From assembly GCF_001941625.1 (NCBI RefSeq), contig NZ_CP016076.1, positions 1,612,001 to 1,676,000 on the forward strand: a DNA stretch of 64,000 bases. Direction: 5' to 3'. Shown here in pieces: positions 29,041 through 36,925 of the stretch. Position 1 is the stretch's first letter, and the number at the start of each line of letters is the position of its first letter. Position numbers and translations under genes: made by a program. Source of the DNA: Actinoalloteichus fjordicus (lineage in GTDB: Bacteria; Actinomycetota; Actinomycetes; Mycobacteriales; Pseudonocardiaceae). The notes under the pieces are model-generated. The model was not told where the DNA came from. It saw nothing but the letters and a program-made list of their open reading frames with translations, and ran no database searches.

Positions 29041-30167
29041 CGACCGCCCCGCCCGCCGATGCCACGACGCTGCGCAGGCAGCTCACCGCCGAGCTGGTCA
29101 GTCGAGAGAGGCTGTCCTCTCCGCGATGGGTTGCCGCTTTCGAAGCCGTTCCCCGCCATGAATTCGTTCAGCGGTTCACCTTGCCCGGTTCCGCGACCGT
29201 CCACTATGTGCTCGACGCCGATCCCGAGGGAGCCGCTTTGCGGCTCGCCTACTCCGATGCCTCACTGCTCACCCAGCACGACGACGGCGGGACCCCGACC
29301 TCGTCCAGCAGCGTGCCCTCGTTGATGGCGTTGATGCTCGAAGCTCTCGACGCCCATCCCGGCCACCGAGTACTCGAGATCGGCACCGGCACCGGCTACA
29401 ACGCCGCCCTGCTCAGCCATGCACTGGGCGAGGACGCCGTGACCACGATCGACATCGACCCCGGACTCATCGCGGGCGCCCGGCAAGCACTGGACACGGC
29501 AGGATTTCGCCCCACGGTGCTCTGTGGGGACGGTGCAGCAGGCGCACCCGACCACGCGCCCTTCGATCGGCTGATCACGACCTGCGGGCTGCACCGCATC
29601 CCACCGCCCTGGCTCGATCAGGTCCGCGCAGGCGGCCTCATACTCGCGAACCTCGGTCTCGGCCTGATCCTGCTCCGCCTCGACGAGCAGCACACCGCCA
29701 CTGGTCGGGTTCTCGACTACGCAGCCTTCATGCACATCCGCCCTGCTGCGGACCACACCGCACCGACAGCCCGCGACCTCGTCGCCTCGGCGACGCCCGA
29801 CCGTCCCGGTCATCCTGGTCGCTTCACCCGCGACCTCGACGAACGCCCCGTCGACCTTCTTGTATCGGTTGTCCTGCCCGGCGTGCAGAAGGTCGTTCAG
29901 CACCGCCGGGACGGCGACCGCCTCCTTCTTGGCCACACCGCATCCGGCTCGTGGGCCCGTGTCTCGCCCAGCCCTGACAGGCAGACCGCCGACGTCGTCG
30001 AGCACGGCCCCCGCTCCCTGTGGACCGAACACCTCGACGTCGTCGACTGGTGGAACCGCCACGGCCGACCCGAGATCACCCGACTCGGCTTCACCGTCAC
30101 GCCCACGGCACACACGCTGTGGCTCGACGATCCCGACGGCTCGGCCCTCCTTCGCCTGTCTGACTGA
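29037..30167 (+). CDS. PCMT-type O-methyltransferase of the graspetide cluster
   Basis: A 376-residue SAM-dependent methyltransferase related to protein-L-isoaspartate O-methyltransferase. Motif I is VLEIGTGTGYNAALL, then TTIDIDPGLIAGARQAL and LCGDGAAGAPDHAPFDRLITTCGLHRIP; a ~170-residue C-terminal extension (LVSVVLPGVQKV, WWNRHGRPEITRLG) is typical of the ATP-grasp-associated subfamily. In fuscimiditide- and lihuanodin-like RiPPs such enzymes methylate a core Asp, which then cyclises to an aspartimide. The GTG overlaps the ligase stop (GTGA) and has GGGAGA upstream, so the two are coupled. Confidence 0.83.
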   Translation: MTTAPPADATTLRRQLTAELVSRERLSSPRWVAAFEAVPRHEFVQRFTLPGSATVHYVLDADPEGAALRLAYSDASLLTQHDDGGTPTSSSSVPSLMALMLEALDAHPGHRVLEIGTGTGYNAALLSHALGEDAVTTIDIDPGLIAGARQALDTAGFRPTVLCGDGAAGAPDHAPFDRLITTCGLHRIPPPWLDQVRAGGLILANLGLGLILLRLDEQHTATGRVLDYAAFMHIRPAADHTAPTARDLVASATPDRPGHPGRFTRDLDERPVDLLVSVVLPGVQKVVQHRRDGDRLLLGHTASGSWARVSPSPDRQTADVVEHGPRSLWTEHLDVVDWWNRHGRPEITRLGFTVTPTAHTLWLDDPDGSALLRLSD

Positions 30168-30274
30168 TCAGGCGTGTCGATCGGCCGGGCGCCCCGGGAG
30201 GTGTGGTGCGGGCTGACGGGCGGATGCGAGCTGCCGTGGCGATTCCGCGATCACGCCGCACCCGTCCGCATCGC

Positions 30275-31207
30275 TCACCGCCCCCGCGCCGCCGTCTCGC
30301 GGGGGAGCTGGCTGGCGTAGATGGTCGCCTGGACCGGCGTCGCCACGCCCTGTTCCCTGCCGTGTCGGACCACCGCGCCGTTCTGGTCGGCCAGTTCCGA
30401 GGGCAGGCCCGATGCGAGATCGCGCTGCATGGAGGCCGTGGTCTCCGGGGAGAACACGTGCAGGTAGGTGTGCAGGATGTCGGCGAGATCGGTGTCCGTC
30501 AGCGCCACGCCGAGACTCTGCGCCACGGCGAACGCCTCGCGCATCGCCGTCGTCACCAGTTCGCGGGACTCCGGCACGGCCCGGGTCTCGCCTGCGGTGG
30601 CGCCGCTGATCGCGCCGACGCCGCCGTAGGAGGAGATCAGCGCCAGCTTCTTCCACAGTGCCCGTCGGATGTCCTCGGTCCAGCCCGCCGTGATCCCCGC
30701 CTGGGTGAGCGCGGCGATCGTCTGCCGCGCGGGCTGGTCGGCCTCGCCGCCTGCGAGGTAGCCGAGGGTCATGGTCGCGTCCGAGCCGACGTACTCGACG
30801 GTGGAGGCGTCCAGCCGTTGCGCGATCACCACGCAGGTGCCCGCGATGACGTTGTCCTCGCCGACGTGGGCTCCGGCGTGCGCGGGCGAGTCGACGCCGT
30901 TCTGCGTCGTGATCACCCGGCCGCCCGAGGCCAGCACGGGCGCGATCTCGTGGGCTGCCTCGTCGACCTGCCAGGCCTTGACCGCCAGGATCACCGCGTC
31001 GAAGCTCTCCTCGGATTCGAGGCGGTCGACGACCCGCACGGCGGGCGCCACGGCGACACCTGATCCGTGGCGGATCGTGATCGGCGTCCGCCGCACGGCG
31101 GCGACGGTGGCGGTGCGGCCCTTGAGCGTGACCGGGATGCCCGCGAGGGACAGCCGAGCCGCGAAGTACAGACCGATTCCGCCCGCCCCGTACACCAGTA
31201 CCCGCAC
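30275..31207 (-). CDS. Ketopantoate reductase family protein (PanE/ApbA)
   Basis: A 310-residue NADPH-dependent dehydrogenase. N-terminal Rossmann motif VYGAGGIG, KAWQVDEA with the catalytic-type Lys, ITTQNGVDS, and the C-terminal helical domain with RRALWKKLALISSYGGVGAISG (the family's Lys/Asn region) and an E/S-rich substrate segment (HTYLHVFSPETTASMQRDL). PanE reduces ketopantoate in pantothenate synthesis; isolated paralogues like this often act on other 2-oxoacids. GTG start with AGGTG upstream. It is convergent with the RiPP methyltransferase and not obviously part of that cluster. Confidence 0.83.
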   Translation of the reverse strand: MRVLVYGAGGIGLYFAARLSLAGIPVTLKGRTATVAAVRRTPITIRHGSGVAVAPAVRVVDRLESEESFDAVILAVKAWQVDEAAHEIAPVLASGGRVITTQNGVDSPAHAGAHVGEDNVIAGTCVVIAQRLDASTVEYVGSDATMTLGYLAGGEADQPARQTIAALTQAGITAGWTEDIRRALWKKLALISSYGGVGAISGATAGETRAVPESRELVTTAMREAFAVAQSLGVALTDTDLADILHTYLHVFSPETTASMQRDLASGLPSELADQNGAVVRHGREQGVATPVQATIYASQLPRETAARGR

Positions 31208-31498
31208 CGCGACACCTCAGATCTTCCTGGACAGGCGCCTCGCCTGTCTGCGAACAACGGACCCTCGCCGACGCCGACGCTGCGCCGTCGCACCGACCGA
31301 TGGACTCGTCGGCCGGTGCACCACGTCGTGCACCTCGGCGCCCCCGAACTCCCGGTGCGTCGAACAGCGCGCCAGGGCGCCCGGACTCGACGACGCCGAG
31401 CGCACCCTCCAGGAGCGCTCGGCGGGGACCGCCATGCCTGGGCATCGCGCCCGCACCGGCGAACCCGGAGACGACGCCGATGATCTACCGTCGCACGG

Positions 31499-32008
31499 TC
31501 AACTCGACTGGTAAAGACCCGCGATCTCCTCCATCGCGCCCCATGCCGCGTCGGTGGGTTCGCCTGCCATGATCAGTTCCAGCGCGTCGAGCATGACGTG
31601 CCAGCCCACGGCGAAGTCCGCGGCGGGTTCACGGAGCACCTCGCTGTGGACGAGCCTCAGCACGCTTCCCTCGCCTGCGTCGCCTGCCGCCACCGTCCAG
31701 CGCACCGTCGAGTCCGGAACACCCTCCCACACCCAGGTGTGGGTGAGGCCGCCCTCGGCTCCTGGCGGGGTGACCTCCAGGACCGTGCCGGTCGCGGCGC
31801 CCTCCTCGCCGAAGTCGAAGTGCACCTCGCCGCCCACCACCGGGTCGATCCGACAGCCGGGCAGCCAGCGGGCGAGCCGATCCGGGTCGACGATCCACTC
31901 CCAGACCAGGGCGGGGGCGTACGGGAGCCGCCGTTCGAGGTGGATGCGGAAGGTGCCGTCCTCGCTGATGCCGAGGGTGCCGCGTCGGGCGGTGTGTCGA
32001 GTGGTCAT
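31499..32008 (-). CDS. SRPBCC (AHSA1-type) domain protein
   Basis: A 169-residue START-like domain. The signature ERRLPYAPALVWEWIVDPDRLARWLPG is the first helix-grip segment of AHSA1 proteins; TVLEVTPP, LTHTWVWEGVPDSTVRWTV and the long C-terminal helix (GWHVMLDALELIMAGE) complete the fold. It likely binds a hydrophobic ligand in the cytoplasm. The ATG overlaps the ArsR stop by four bases, the standard ArsR-SRPBCC operon of actinomycetes. Confidence 0.82.
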   Translation of the reverse strand: MTTRHTARRGTLGISEDGTFRIHLERRLPYAPALVWEWIVDPDRLARWLPGCRIDPVVGGEVHFDFGEEGAATGTVLEVTPPGAEGGLTHTWVWEGVPDSTVRWTVAAGDAGEGSVLRLVHSEVLREPAADFAVGWHVMLDALELIMAGEPTDAAWGAMEEIAGLYQSS

Positions 32009-32343
32009 GTCTCGGTCCCTCCTGGGGTTCGGTGTTCGGCGTCCATGGCCTCTTCCATGGCCTCCTCCAGCGAGTCGAGGGCCCGTTCCCAGCGTTCTCG
32101 CTGGTCGTCGAGCCAGTTCTCGACTTCGTCGAGGGAGGTCGGGTCGAGCGAGTAGACCCGCTGTCTCCCTTGAGCGGTCACGGTGAGGACGCCGGTCTCG
32201 GCCAGCACCCGGAGGTGTTGGGAGACGGCGGGCCTGCTGATCGAGAAGTGCGCGGCGATCTCGCCCGCGCTGCGGGCCTGCGCGGCGACGAGTTCGACGA
32301 TGCGGCGTCGGTTGGGCTCGCCGAGTGCCTCGAATCGATCCAC
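32005..32343 (-). CDS. ArsR-family HTH repressor
   Basis: A 112-residue winged-helix protein (DRFEALGEPNRRRIVELVAAQ ... ISRPAVSQHLRVLAETGVLTVTAQGRQRVYSLD) of the kind paired with SRPBCC proteins; no metal-binding Cys are present, so it is not an arsenic sensor. The GTG start lies directly after a -10-like TACATAT with no Shine-Dalgarno, so a leaderless message is likely. An inverted repeat overlapping that promoter is the probable autoregulatory site. A longer frame upstream is not supported. Confidence 0.82.
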   Translation of the reverse strand: MDRFEALGEPNRRRIVELVAAQARSAGEIAAHFSISRPAVSQHLRVLAETGVLTVTAQGRQRVYSLDPTSLDEVENWLDDQRERWERALDSLEEAMEEAMDAEHRTPGGTET

Positions 32344-32349
32344 GGGGAG

Positions 32350-32369
32350 ATATGTAAGCAGAGACTTAC
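32350..32369 (-). promoter_or_regulatory. ArsR promoter and operator
   Basis: On the minus strand GTAAG-TCTCTG-CTTAC (32354-32369) runs into TACATAT (-10 element), seven bases from the GTG start. The arms resemble TAAG/CTTA sites of ArsR-SRPBCC regulators, so the repressor would cover its own -10 region. Confidence 0.5.
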
Positions 32370-32556
32370 GCGTTGAGCAAGTCGGAGAGGCTCGCTGCTC
32401 GGCCCATGCCCGCGTGTTGCCCGGCCCCGTTCCGTGCAGCCCCCGAAGCCCCACCGGGTCCCGGTGCCTGCCTGCCGATGTCAGGTGCGCTGAGCCGACG
32501 TGTCACCGCAGGGCGACGGCTGACACAAGAGGACGTCGTCGGCGATGCGCGGTCGA

Positions 32557-33135
32557 TTACGAGGCGAGCAGGCAGCGGGTGCAGGGGGCGCCCGCCCCCG
32601 GTGCGAGCTGTTCGAGTGCGTCGCCGAGGTGGAAGACGGCGCCGCACAGGGCGGTCATGGTGACGGCGGTCAGGCCTGCGGCGTCGACGAGGTGGACGTC
32701 CACGGTGCCGACTCGGCGGATGCACAGCCGTTGCCGGACGTCCACCGGGCGCGCGTCGGGCTTGTTCCAGATGATCGCCTGGCAGTCCGCGCAGTCCACG
32801 ACCTCGGCAGGCACGCCCGGCAGCATCTCCTGCGGCGCGGGGCCGAGAGTGAGCGGAACCCCGCAGAGCGCGAGGGCTCGTGCGCCCTCGGCCGGGACCG
32901 GTTCGCCCGCGTTGACGAACACGGCGTGCCGCTGGCAGATCAGGCCCACGGTCGGCAGCGTGATCTGCTCGATGAGCATCGGCTCGGTGGCGCGGGCGGG
33001 GCAGGCCTCGTGGTGCTGCGTCGGAGGCCGGGAGGGTGTGGGGCCTGCTGCGTCTGCCGAGTTCGGCGAGGTCGCGGGGTGCTCGGGGCTGTCGGGCTGT
33101 TCTGGGGCGTCGGGCGGCTCTGGGGTCTCGGTCAA
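32557..33135 (-). CDS. Two-knuckle Cys-rich protein of unknown function
   Basis: About 192 residues. The first ~50 are Pro/Glu/Ser-rich and disordered. Then come two copies of a C-G-x(n)-C-x2-C pattern: LCGVPLTLGP...VDCADCQ and LCGAVFHLGD...APCTRCLL. The spacing suggests zinc knuckles or rubredoxin-like sites. No family is recognised, but the 103-residue protein of the next gene upstream has the same pattern, so both may be paralogues. The TTG start is proposed from GGAG seven bases upstream; the start is uncertain. Confidence 0.55.
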   Translation of the reverse strand: MTETPEPPDAPEQPDSPEHPATSPNSADAAGPTPSRPPTQHHEACPARATEPMLIEQITLPTVGLICQRHAVFVNAGEPVPAEGARALALCGVPLTLGPAPQEMLPGVPAEVVDCADCQAIIWNKPDARPVDVRQRLCIRRVGTVDVHLVDAAGLTAVTMTALCGAVFHLGDALEQLAPGAGAPCTRCLLAS

Positions 33136-33274
33136 GCTCGGTCTCCGAACGGACGAGTCGGGGCGGAACCCCCGGTGACGGCGAGGACATACGGCCGCAC
33201 CCGCGCCGCGCGCCGGGCGGGCCACGAGGTGATGAGGCGGAGCCGGCTTCGACTGCGCCGCAGGCTCGCGGCGG

Positions 33275-33586
33275 TCATGGCGCGGCCGCCGACCGCAGCC
33301 CGCGCACGTCGATCAGGGCCAGGCAGCGACGACATTCCTGGTCGTCGTAGTAGCACTGGCGGATCGGGATCGAGTTGAGCGCCGCGAAGCTCCGCTCGCC
33401 GCAGGCGGGCCGCACCAGGATCGAGCCGACTCGGTATTCGACCTGCCCGTGATGGGTGTCGCCTTGACAGACCGAGCGGACGAACCACTCCACCGGCCCG
33501 GTAGAGAGGGGGACGAGGCGGTTCGCCGGTCGGCCGGGTCGGCGGGGGCGCAGCTGCGTCACCGAGGCGAGCGGGCCGCCGGTCAT
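33275..33586 (-). CDS. Small single-knuckle Cys protein
   Basis: A 103-residue protein. Residues ~30-100 hold EWFVRSVCQGDTHHGQVEYRV, PACGERSF and ECRRCLALIDV, giving a CG-x(n)-C-x2-C knuckle plus His-His; probable zinc binding. No catalytic motif is visible. The ATG overlaps the previous gene's stop (ATGA), so it is the last member of a four-gene coupled run on this strand. Confidence 0.6.
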   Translation of the reverse strand: MTGGPLASVTQLRPRRPGRPANRLVPLSTGPVEWFVRSVCQGDTHHGQVEYRVGSILVRPACGERSFAALNSIPIRQCYYDDQECRRCLALIDVRGLRSAAAP

Positions 33587-33960
33587 GAGGCCACCGCCTC
33601 GGTCAGCGCGGCGCGCACCAGCTCGGCGAGGTCGGCGACGCGGGCCGCGTCCACCAGCCAACGGCCGAGCAGATCGTGGAAGTCCAGGATGGACAGCTCG
33701 ACGATCTCGGCGGCGTGCAGCACGCGGACCTGCCGAGACTCGCCGTAGTGCATCGCCGACAGCGAGACGTCGTGACCGCCGTCCAACGCGGCGAGCAGAC
33801 TGCGCGCGTCGGCGCGGCTGAGCTCCGCCGTGATCGAGGGCCGGTCGCCTCGATCGCCCGTCAGCAGGAGGAAACGGCCCGCCGGGGACACCGTCAGGAA
33901 CGTCGACTGGCGGACGCAGTGGACGATCCACTGCGCGGCCACCGACCGTGAGCCGATCAC
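33583..33960 (-). CDS. Small hypothetical protein
   Basis: A 125-residue soluble protein with no recognised domain (SVAAQWIVHCVRQSTFLTVSPAGRF start, a mixed alpha/beta pattern, and an acidic/hydrophobic C-terminal helix with LLGRWLVDAARVADLAELVRAAL). The GTG has GGGAG seven bases upstream and overlaps the stop of the preceding small membrane gene (GTGA). Confidence 0.55.
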   Translation of the reverse strand: MIGSRSVAAQWIVHCVRQSTFLTVSPAGRFLLLTGDRGDRPSITAELSRADARSLLAALDGGHDVSLSAMHYGESRQVRVLHAAEIVELSILDFHDLLGRWLVDAARVADLAELVRAALTEAVAS

Positions 33961-34196
33961 CGCCCGACTCCCAGAGCGGGAGAGGCCCACCCCGGACGAA
34001 ACCCCGAGGCCAGCTGCGCCGAGGCCGCCTCCGCCGCGCACCGCGCGAGGATGCTGGCGGCCGAGACCCCGCCGGTCCGGGTGCGTTCAGCGGAATGGGC
34101 CGGTCGCGGGCTGGTGCGAGCGGGGCGATGTCCGAACCACGTCAGCGCGGCACCCGCCGCCACCAACACCGATCCGAGGACGAGCAGCGCGATCAC
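33957..34196 (-). CDS. Small single-pass membrane protein
   Basis: A 79-residue protein starting with a transmembrane helix (IALLVLGSVLVAAGAALTWFG), then an Arg/Ala-rich cytoplasmic tail. GTG start overlaps the stop of the preceding gene (GTGA) and its own stop overlaps the next start. No family recognised. Confidence 0.5.
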   Translation of the reverse strand: MIALLVLGSVLVAAGAALTWFGHRPARTSPRPAHSAERTRTGGVSAASILARCAAEAASAQLASGFRPGWASPALGVGR

Positions 34197-34435
34197 GACG
34201 CACCGCCGAGATTCCGCTGCGATGCCGAGGCGCGGCGAACCGTCTCCGCGCCGCACGCCGCCACGCGTACGGGGACTGCGGATCGCGACGGCCCGCCACG
34301 GCGTGCCGCGCGCAGCACCTGCCGTGTTCCGAGCGGCGGAGCCGGATCACGACGGGACTCGGCCACGGCCCAGCGGAACGCGACGAGGACGGCACCGATC
34401 AGGAGTGGGCCGATGATCATGAAGAGATGGGGCAT
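34193..34435 (-). CDS. Small membrane protein, first gene of the run
   Basis: An 80-residue protein with one N-terminal hydrophobic helix (FMIIGPLLIGAVLVAFRWAV) and a basic tail rich in Arg. GGAGAGG five bases before the ATG is a strong ribosome site. It heads the run of four overlapping genes that is divergent from the Scr1-type regulator at 34563, with which it shares a 127-base promoter region. Confidence 0.55.
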   Translation of the reverse strand: MPHLFMIIGPLLIGAVLVAFRWAVAESRRDPAPPLGTRQVLRAARRGGPSRSAVPVRVAACGAETVRRASASQRNLGGAS

Positions 34436-34471
34436 GGGAACCTCTCCGGTGAACACAAGGACCTGTTCTGG

Positions 34472-34500
34472 CACAGACTCATAATTTCGACACAGACTCA
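34472..34500. repeat. Direct repeat in the divergent promoter
   Basis: CACAGACTCA occurs at 34472-34481 and 34491-34500, offset by 19 bases (about two helical turns). A palindrome CCTGATCAGG follows at 34514-34523. These are candidate operators for the adjacent Scr1-type regulator. Confidence 0.5.
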
Positions 34501-34562
34501 CATGGGTCAATCACCTGATCAGGCGTAGTTGGTGCTGTGCGAGCTGATCTAGCCTTTGCCGC

Positions 34563-35447
34563 ATGACCCGCACCAAGAAGGCGGCTCGATCACCGCGCGC
34601 CCGAGCGCTCGGGACCGCTATCGCGGAAGCACGCAAGGCCGCTGAGCTGTCGCAACGGGCAGCAGCCCAACTCGTCGGCTGGCATCACACGCGACTAGCT
34701 CGGGCCGAGACTGGCGCACAACCGCCCGATGCGGAGGACGTGGCGAGTCTGCTCGCGGTCCTCAACGTCACGGGGGCGCGGCGGGACAAGCTCCTCACCA
34801 TGGCGCGGGACATCGGCCGATCACCCTGGACGGTCGTGGGTGCTGCGGGCGTTCCCGGACAACTGGCGACGCTCGTGGACTATGAACGCGAAGCGGTCAC
34901 GCTGATGGTGAGCACCCCACTCATCGTTCCTGGCCTACTTCAGACGATGGGCTACGCTCGCGCGATCATCAGCGCCGGCGGTGCCTCCGCCGAGATCATC
35001 GAAGCACGGGTCATGTATCGGATGGGCCGTCAGGAAATCCTTCGGTCAGGTGGGCTGCCGCTCCACCTCACTGCAGTCTGCACCGAGTGGGCACTCCGGA
35101 TGCCCACTGGCAGTCATTCGATCATGGAAGAGCAGATGAGTCGGCTGCTGGAATGGGGCAGCCGCGACAACGTCGATGTGCGCGTGCTGCCTGCATCGCT
35201 GGGATCGAGTGGCGCGTTCAACGGCAACTTCTCGGTGTATGAGTTCGCCGATTCCGCCCCTGTCGTCCATCTCGAACACTTGTCGGCGAGCACGTTCGTG
35301 GACGACGTTCGGGACGTGGAGGACTTCGTCGTGGCGCGCGACACCGTGCTGAAGGAGGCGATGAGCTCGGAGGACTCTCTCGGGCTCATCCGGGACGTGT
35401 ACCTGCCCTACCACCGAGAAAGGCAACGCGATGACGCTGCATCTTGA
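34563..35447 (+). CDS. Scr1-type XRE regulator (HTH + DUF5753)
   Basis: A 294-residue regulator. The N-terminal HTH (ARALGTAIAEARKAAELSQRAAAQLVGWHHTRLARAETG) is followed by the DUF5753 domain (TLMVSTPLIVPGLLQTMGYARAII ... EWALRMPTGSHSIMEEQMSRLLE ... VRVLPASLG). This architecture is widespread in filamentous actinomycetes, where it pairs with a small DUF397 protein and may form a regulator/effector or toxin-antitoxin-like system. It overlaps the DUF397 gene by 17 bases. A -10-like TAGCCT lies 7 bases before the ATG. Confidence 0.88.
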   Translation: MTRTKKAARSPRARALGTAIAEARKAAELSQRAAAQLVGWHHTRLARAETGAQPPDAEDVASLLAVLNVTGARRDKLLTMARDIGRSPWTVVGAAGVPGQLATLVDYEREAVTLMVSTPLIVPGLLQTMGYARAIISAGGASAEIIEARVMYRMGRQEILRSGGLPLHLTAVCTEWALRMPTGSHSIMEEQMSRLLEWGSRDNVDVRVLPASLGSSGAFNGNFSVYEFADSAPVVHLEHLSASTFVDDVRDVEDFVVARDTVLKEAMSSEDSLGLIRDVYLPYHRERQRDDAAS

Positions 35448-35622
35448 CGGCTGGCGGAAGTCCAGTCGCAGCGGTCAGCAAACTGATTGCATCGAGGTCG
35501 GCCATGCCCCCGGGTTAGTCGGCATCCGGGACACGAAGAACCGTGGGGGCGGGACGCTGGTGGTAGACCGTGCTGCCTTCGACGCCTTCCTGGCCAGGGC
35601 GAAGGGCAACCGGACGAGCTGA
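35431..35622 (+). CDS. DUF397 domain protein
   Basis: A 63-residue protein with the complete DUF397 signature: GWRKSSRSGQQTDCIEVG near the start, then GIRDTKNRGGGTLVVDRAAFDAFL. It is always found with Scr1-type HTH regulators; the pair is thought to control development or stress genes. It overlaps the regulator's end and is followed by a hairpin terminator. Confidence 0.88.
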   Translation: MTLHLDGWRKSSRSGQQTDCIEVGHAPGLVGIRDTKNRGGGTLVVDRAAFDAFLARAKGNRTS

Positions 35623-35646
35623 ACCGCCGCAGATGGCGGGTTCAGC
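35618..35646 (+). terminator. Terminator of the Scr1/DUF397 operon
   Basis: GCTGAACCGCC pairs with GGCGGGTTCAGC (one bulged base) around a 6-base loop, overlapping the DUF397 stop codon and followed by GTGTTCCTTGG. Confidence 0.6.
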
Positions 35647-35776
35647 GTGTTCCTTGGCGGACTGCCTTCGGCGTTCCGCTCAGCCAGAGCCGTGGATCGT
35701 CGATCGACCCCTGCTTTCCCCGTGTCTCGCCTCTGCGGCACCATAGGGACAGTCACGAAGAGTAGGGGGTCGATTC

Positions 35777-36523
35777 GTGTCCGTCACCGACGTGGTCGCA
35801 CAGCTTCGGCAAGCCCATGCCTTACTTACTGCGGCCCGCCTTGCCACCGCCCAGGCCGATGCCGCGATCGTCGACGGCGCCATGATCTTCGCCGCCGCCA
35901 CCGCCGGCTCGACCCAACCCGAGGTCGCAGGCATCGCCGACCTCGCCCGACTGTCCAGCGAGGACGTCCGCACGGCCGACGCCCTCTTCGCCCAGACCCA
36001 GGCCCTCATCGATACGTACTGCCACGACATCGCCGGGGTCGGGGCTGGCGAACCCACTGCGGCAGATTTCCGAGGCCGGGCAACGGAAGAGGCGGTACCG
36101 TCCCACCCGCCAGCGAGCGCGACGACTGACGAGACCGAGCCGCCCGAAGTACGTTACGCGGGCTGGATCGCCGAACTCCGCCGGAGCGGGGCGAAGATCA
36201 GCCCAGAGAGGGTTATCCGGATGACACGACATCGCGACGGCAGATTAGTGTGGCTGGAAGAAGGTCACGAGAATTCGTCAGGTAGGGCGCACATCTTGAG
36301 GCCTGAGCGAATTGATGAATTCGCCGGGTCGGGGATTCCGGAGAGGCGTGTGCTTGATGTAATATTCAATGAGATTGAGAACGGTTCTCTCGTTCGAACC
36401 TCTGGAAATGGAGGTGAAGTCTATGAAGTGCCCACCGAGGTGGGTCCTCGGCTGATAAAGATCGTCATTGCCTCCAACGGATATATTGTCACGTCTCATC
36501 CAATGGGGCGTCGACGTGGATGA
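35777..36523 (+). CDS. Polymorphic-toxin-like protein
   Basis: A 248-residue protein. Residues ~1-90 are Ala-rich helical (VVAQLRQAHALLTAARLATAQAD ... ALFAQTQALIDTY), like the N-terminal domains of actinobacterial polymorphic toxins. A linker of ~35 polar residues leads to a ~115-residue C-terminal domain: AGWIAELRRSGAKISPERV, GHENSSGRAHIL, IPERRVLDVIFNEIENGS, and a final IKIVIASNGYIVTSHPMG. His-containing first helix, central Asn/Glu helix and a last strand of this kind recall BECR/EndoU-like RNase toxins, but no family was firmly identified. The C-terminal half has clearly lower GC than its surroundings, suggesting acquisition. Four tandem paralogous genes follow, in the position of immunity genes. 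GTG start with AGGGGG upstream. Confidence 0.55.
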   Translation: MSVTDVVAQLRQAHALLTAARLATAQADAAIVDGAMIFAAATAGSTQPEVAGIADLARLSSEDVRTADALFAQTQALIDTYCHDIAGVGAGEPTAADFRGRATEEAVPSHPPASATTDETEPPEVRYAGWIAELRRSGAKISPERVIRMTRHRDGRLVWLEEGHENSSGRAHILRPERIDEFAGSGIPERRVLDVIFNEIENGSLVRTSGNGGEVYEVPTEVGPRLIKIVIASNGYIVTSHPMGRRRG

Positions 36524-36555
36524 ATTGCACCTTGACTGGTTGAAGGATGGATATT

Positions 36556-36900
36556 GTGTCGCTCAAGGTATCGCTTCTTGCTGGATTCTTTCAAGGTCCG
36601 CTTTTCTATCATGATCCGGAAGAAGATCGATGGGCAAGTCATGACGTCGAGCTAGCAGGCGAGGACCTCAGTCTCAGTCCGCAGCTCGTTGCGGACCTCA
36701 CAGCCTGGGATGAGGAGTACCAGGCCATCTACGACGACAATTACCCTCCGGATTCAAAGTTTTCCACGCCGGAGGCCGAGTGGGCTTGGATTGAGCGGGG
36801 CAAGGTGTTGGCCGCGCGAATCAAGCAGGAGTCACCGCTGGTGGCGAGCGTGGACTACCAGGCCCACGGTCACTACGAAAGGGGAACCTGCGTTTTTTAA
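36556..36900 (+). CDS. Tandem paralogue 1, probable immunity protein
   Basis: A 114-residue acidic protein of an unrecognised family. Shared features with the next three genes: a hydrophobic start (xxxVxLLAGFFxGP), AGEDLSLSPQLVADLTAWDEEYQAIYDDxYPPDS, TPEAE-AWIERGK and a strictly conserved end xDGTCVF/GTCVF. The GTG at 36556 was chosen because it aligns exactly with the starts of the other copies, with GAAGGA upstream; an ATG at 36547 sits on the ribosome site. It begins 32 bases after the toxin-like gene. Confidence 0.6.
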   Translation: MSLKVSLLAGFFQGPLFYHDPEEDRWASHDVELAGEDLSLSPQLVADLTAWDEEYQAIYDDNYPPDSKFSTPEAEWAWIERGKVLAARIKQESPLVASVDYQAHGHYERGTCVF

Positions 36901-36925
36901 GGTGCAGCTAAACGGAGGGGGCATT

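Noticed and set aside
34472-34523. Possible CRISPR or transposon repeats
   Set aside because: Only two short repeats with one spacing, no array, no transposase nearby; a regulatory role is more likely.
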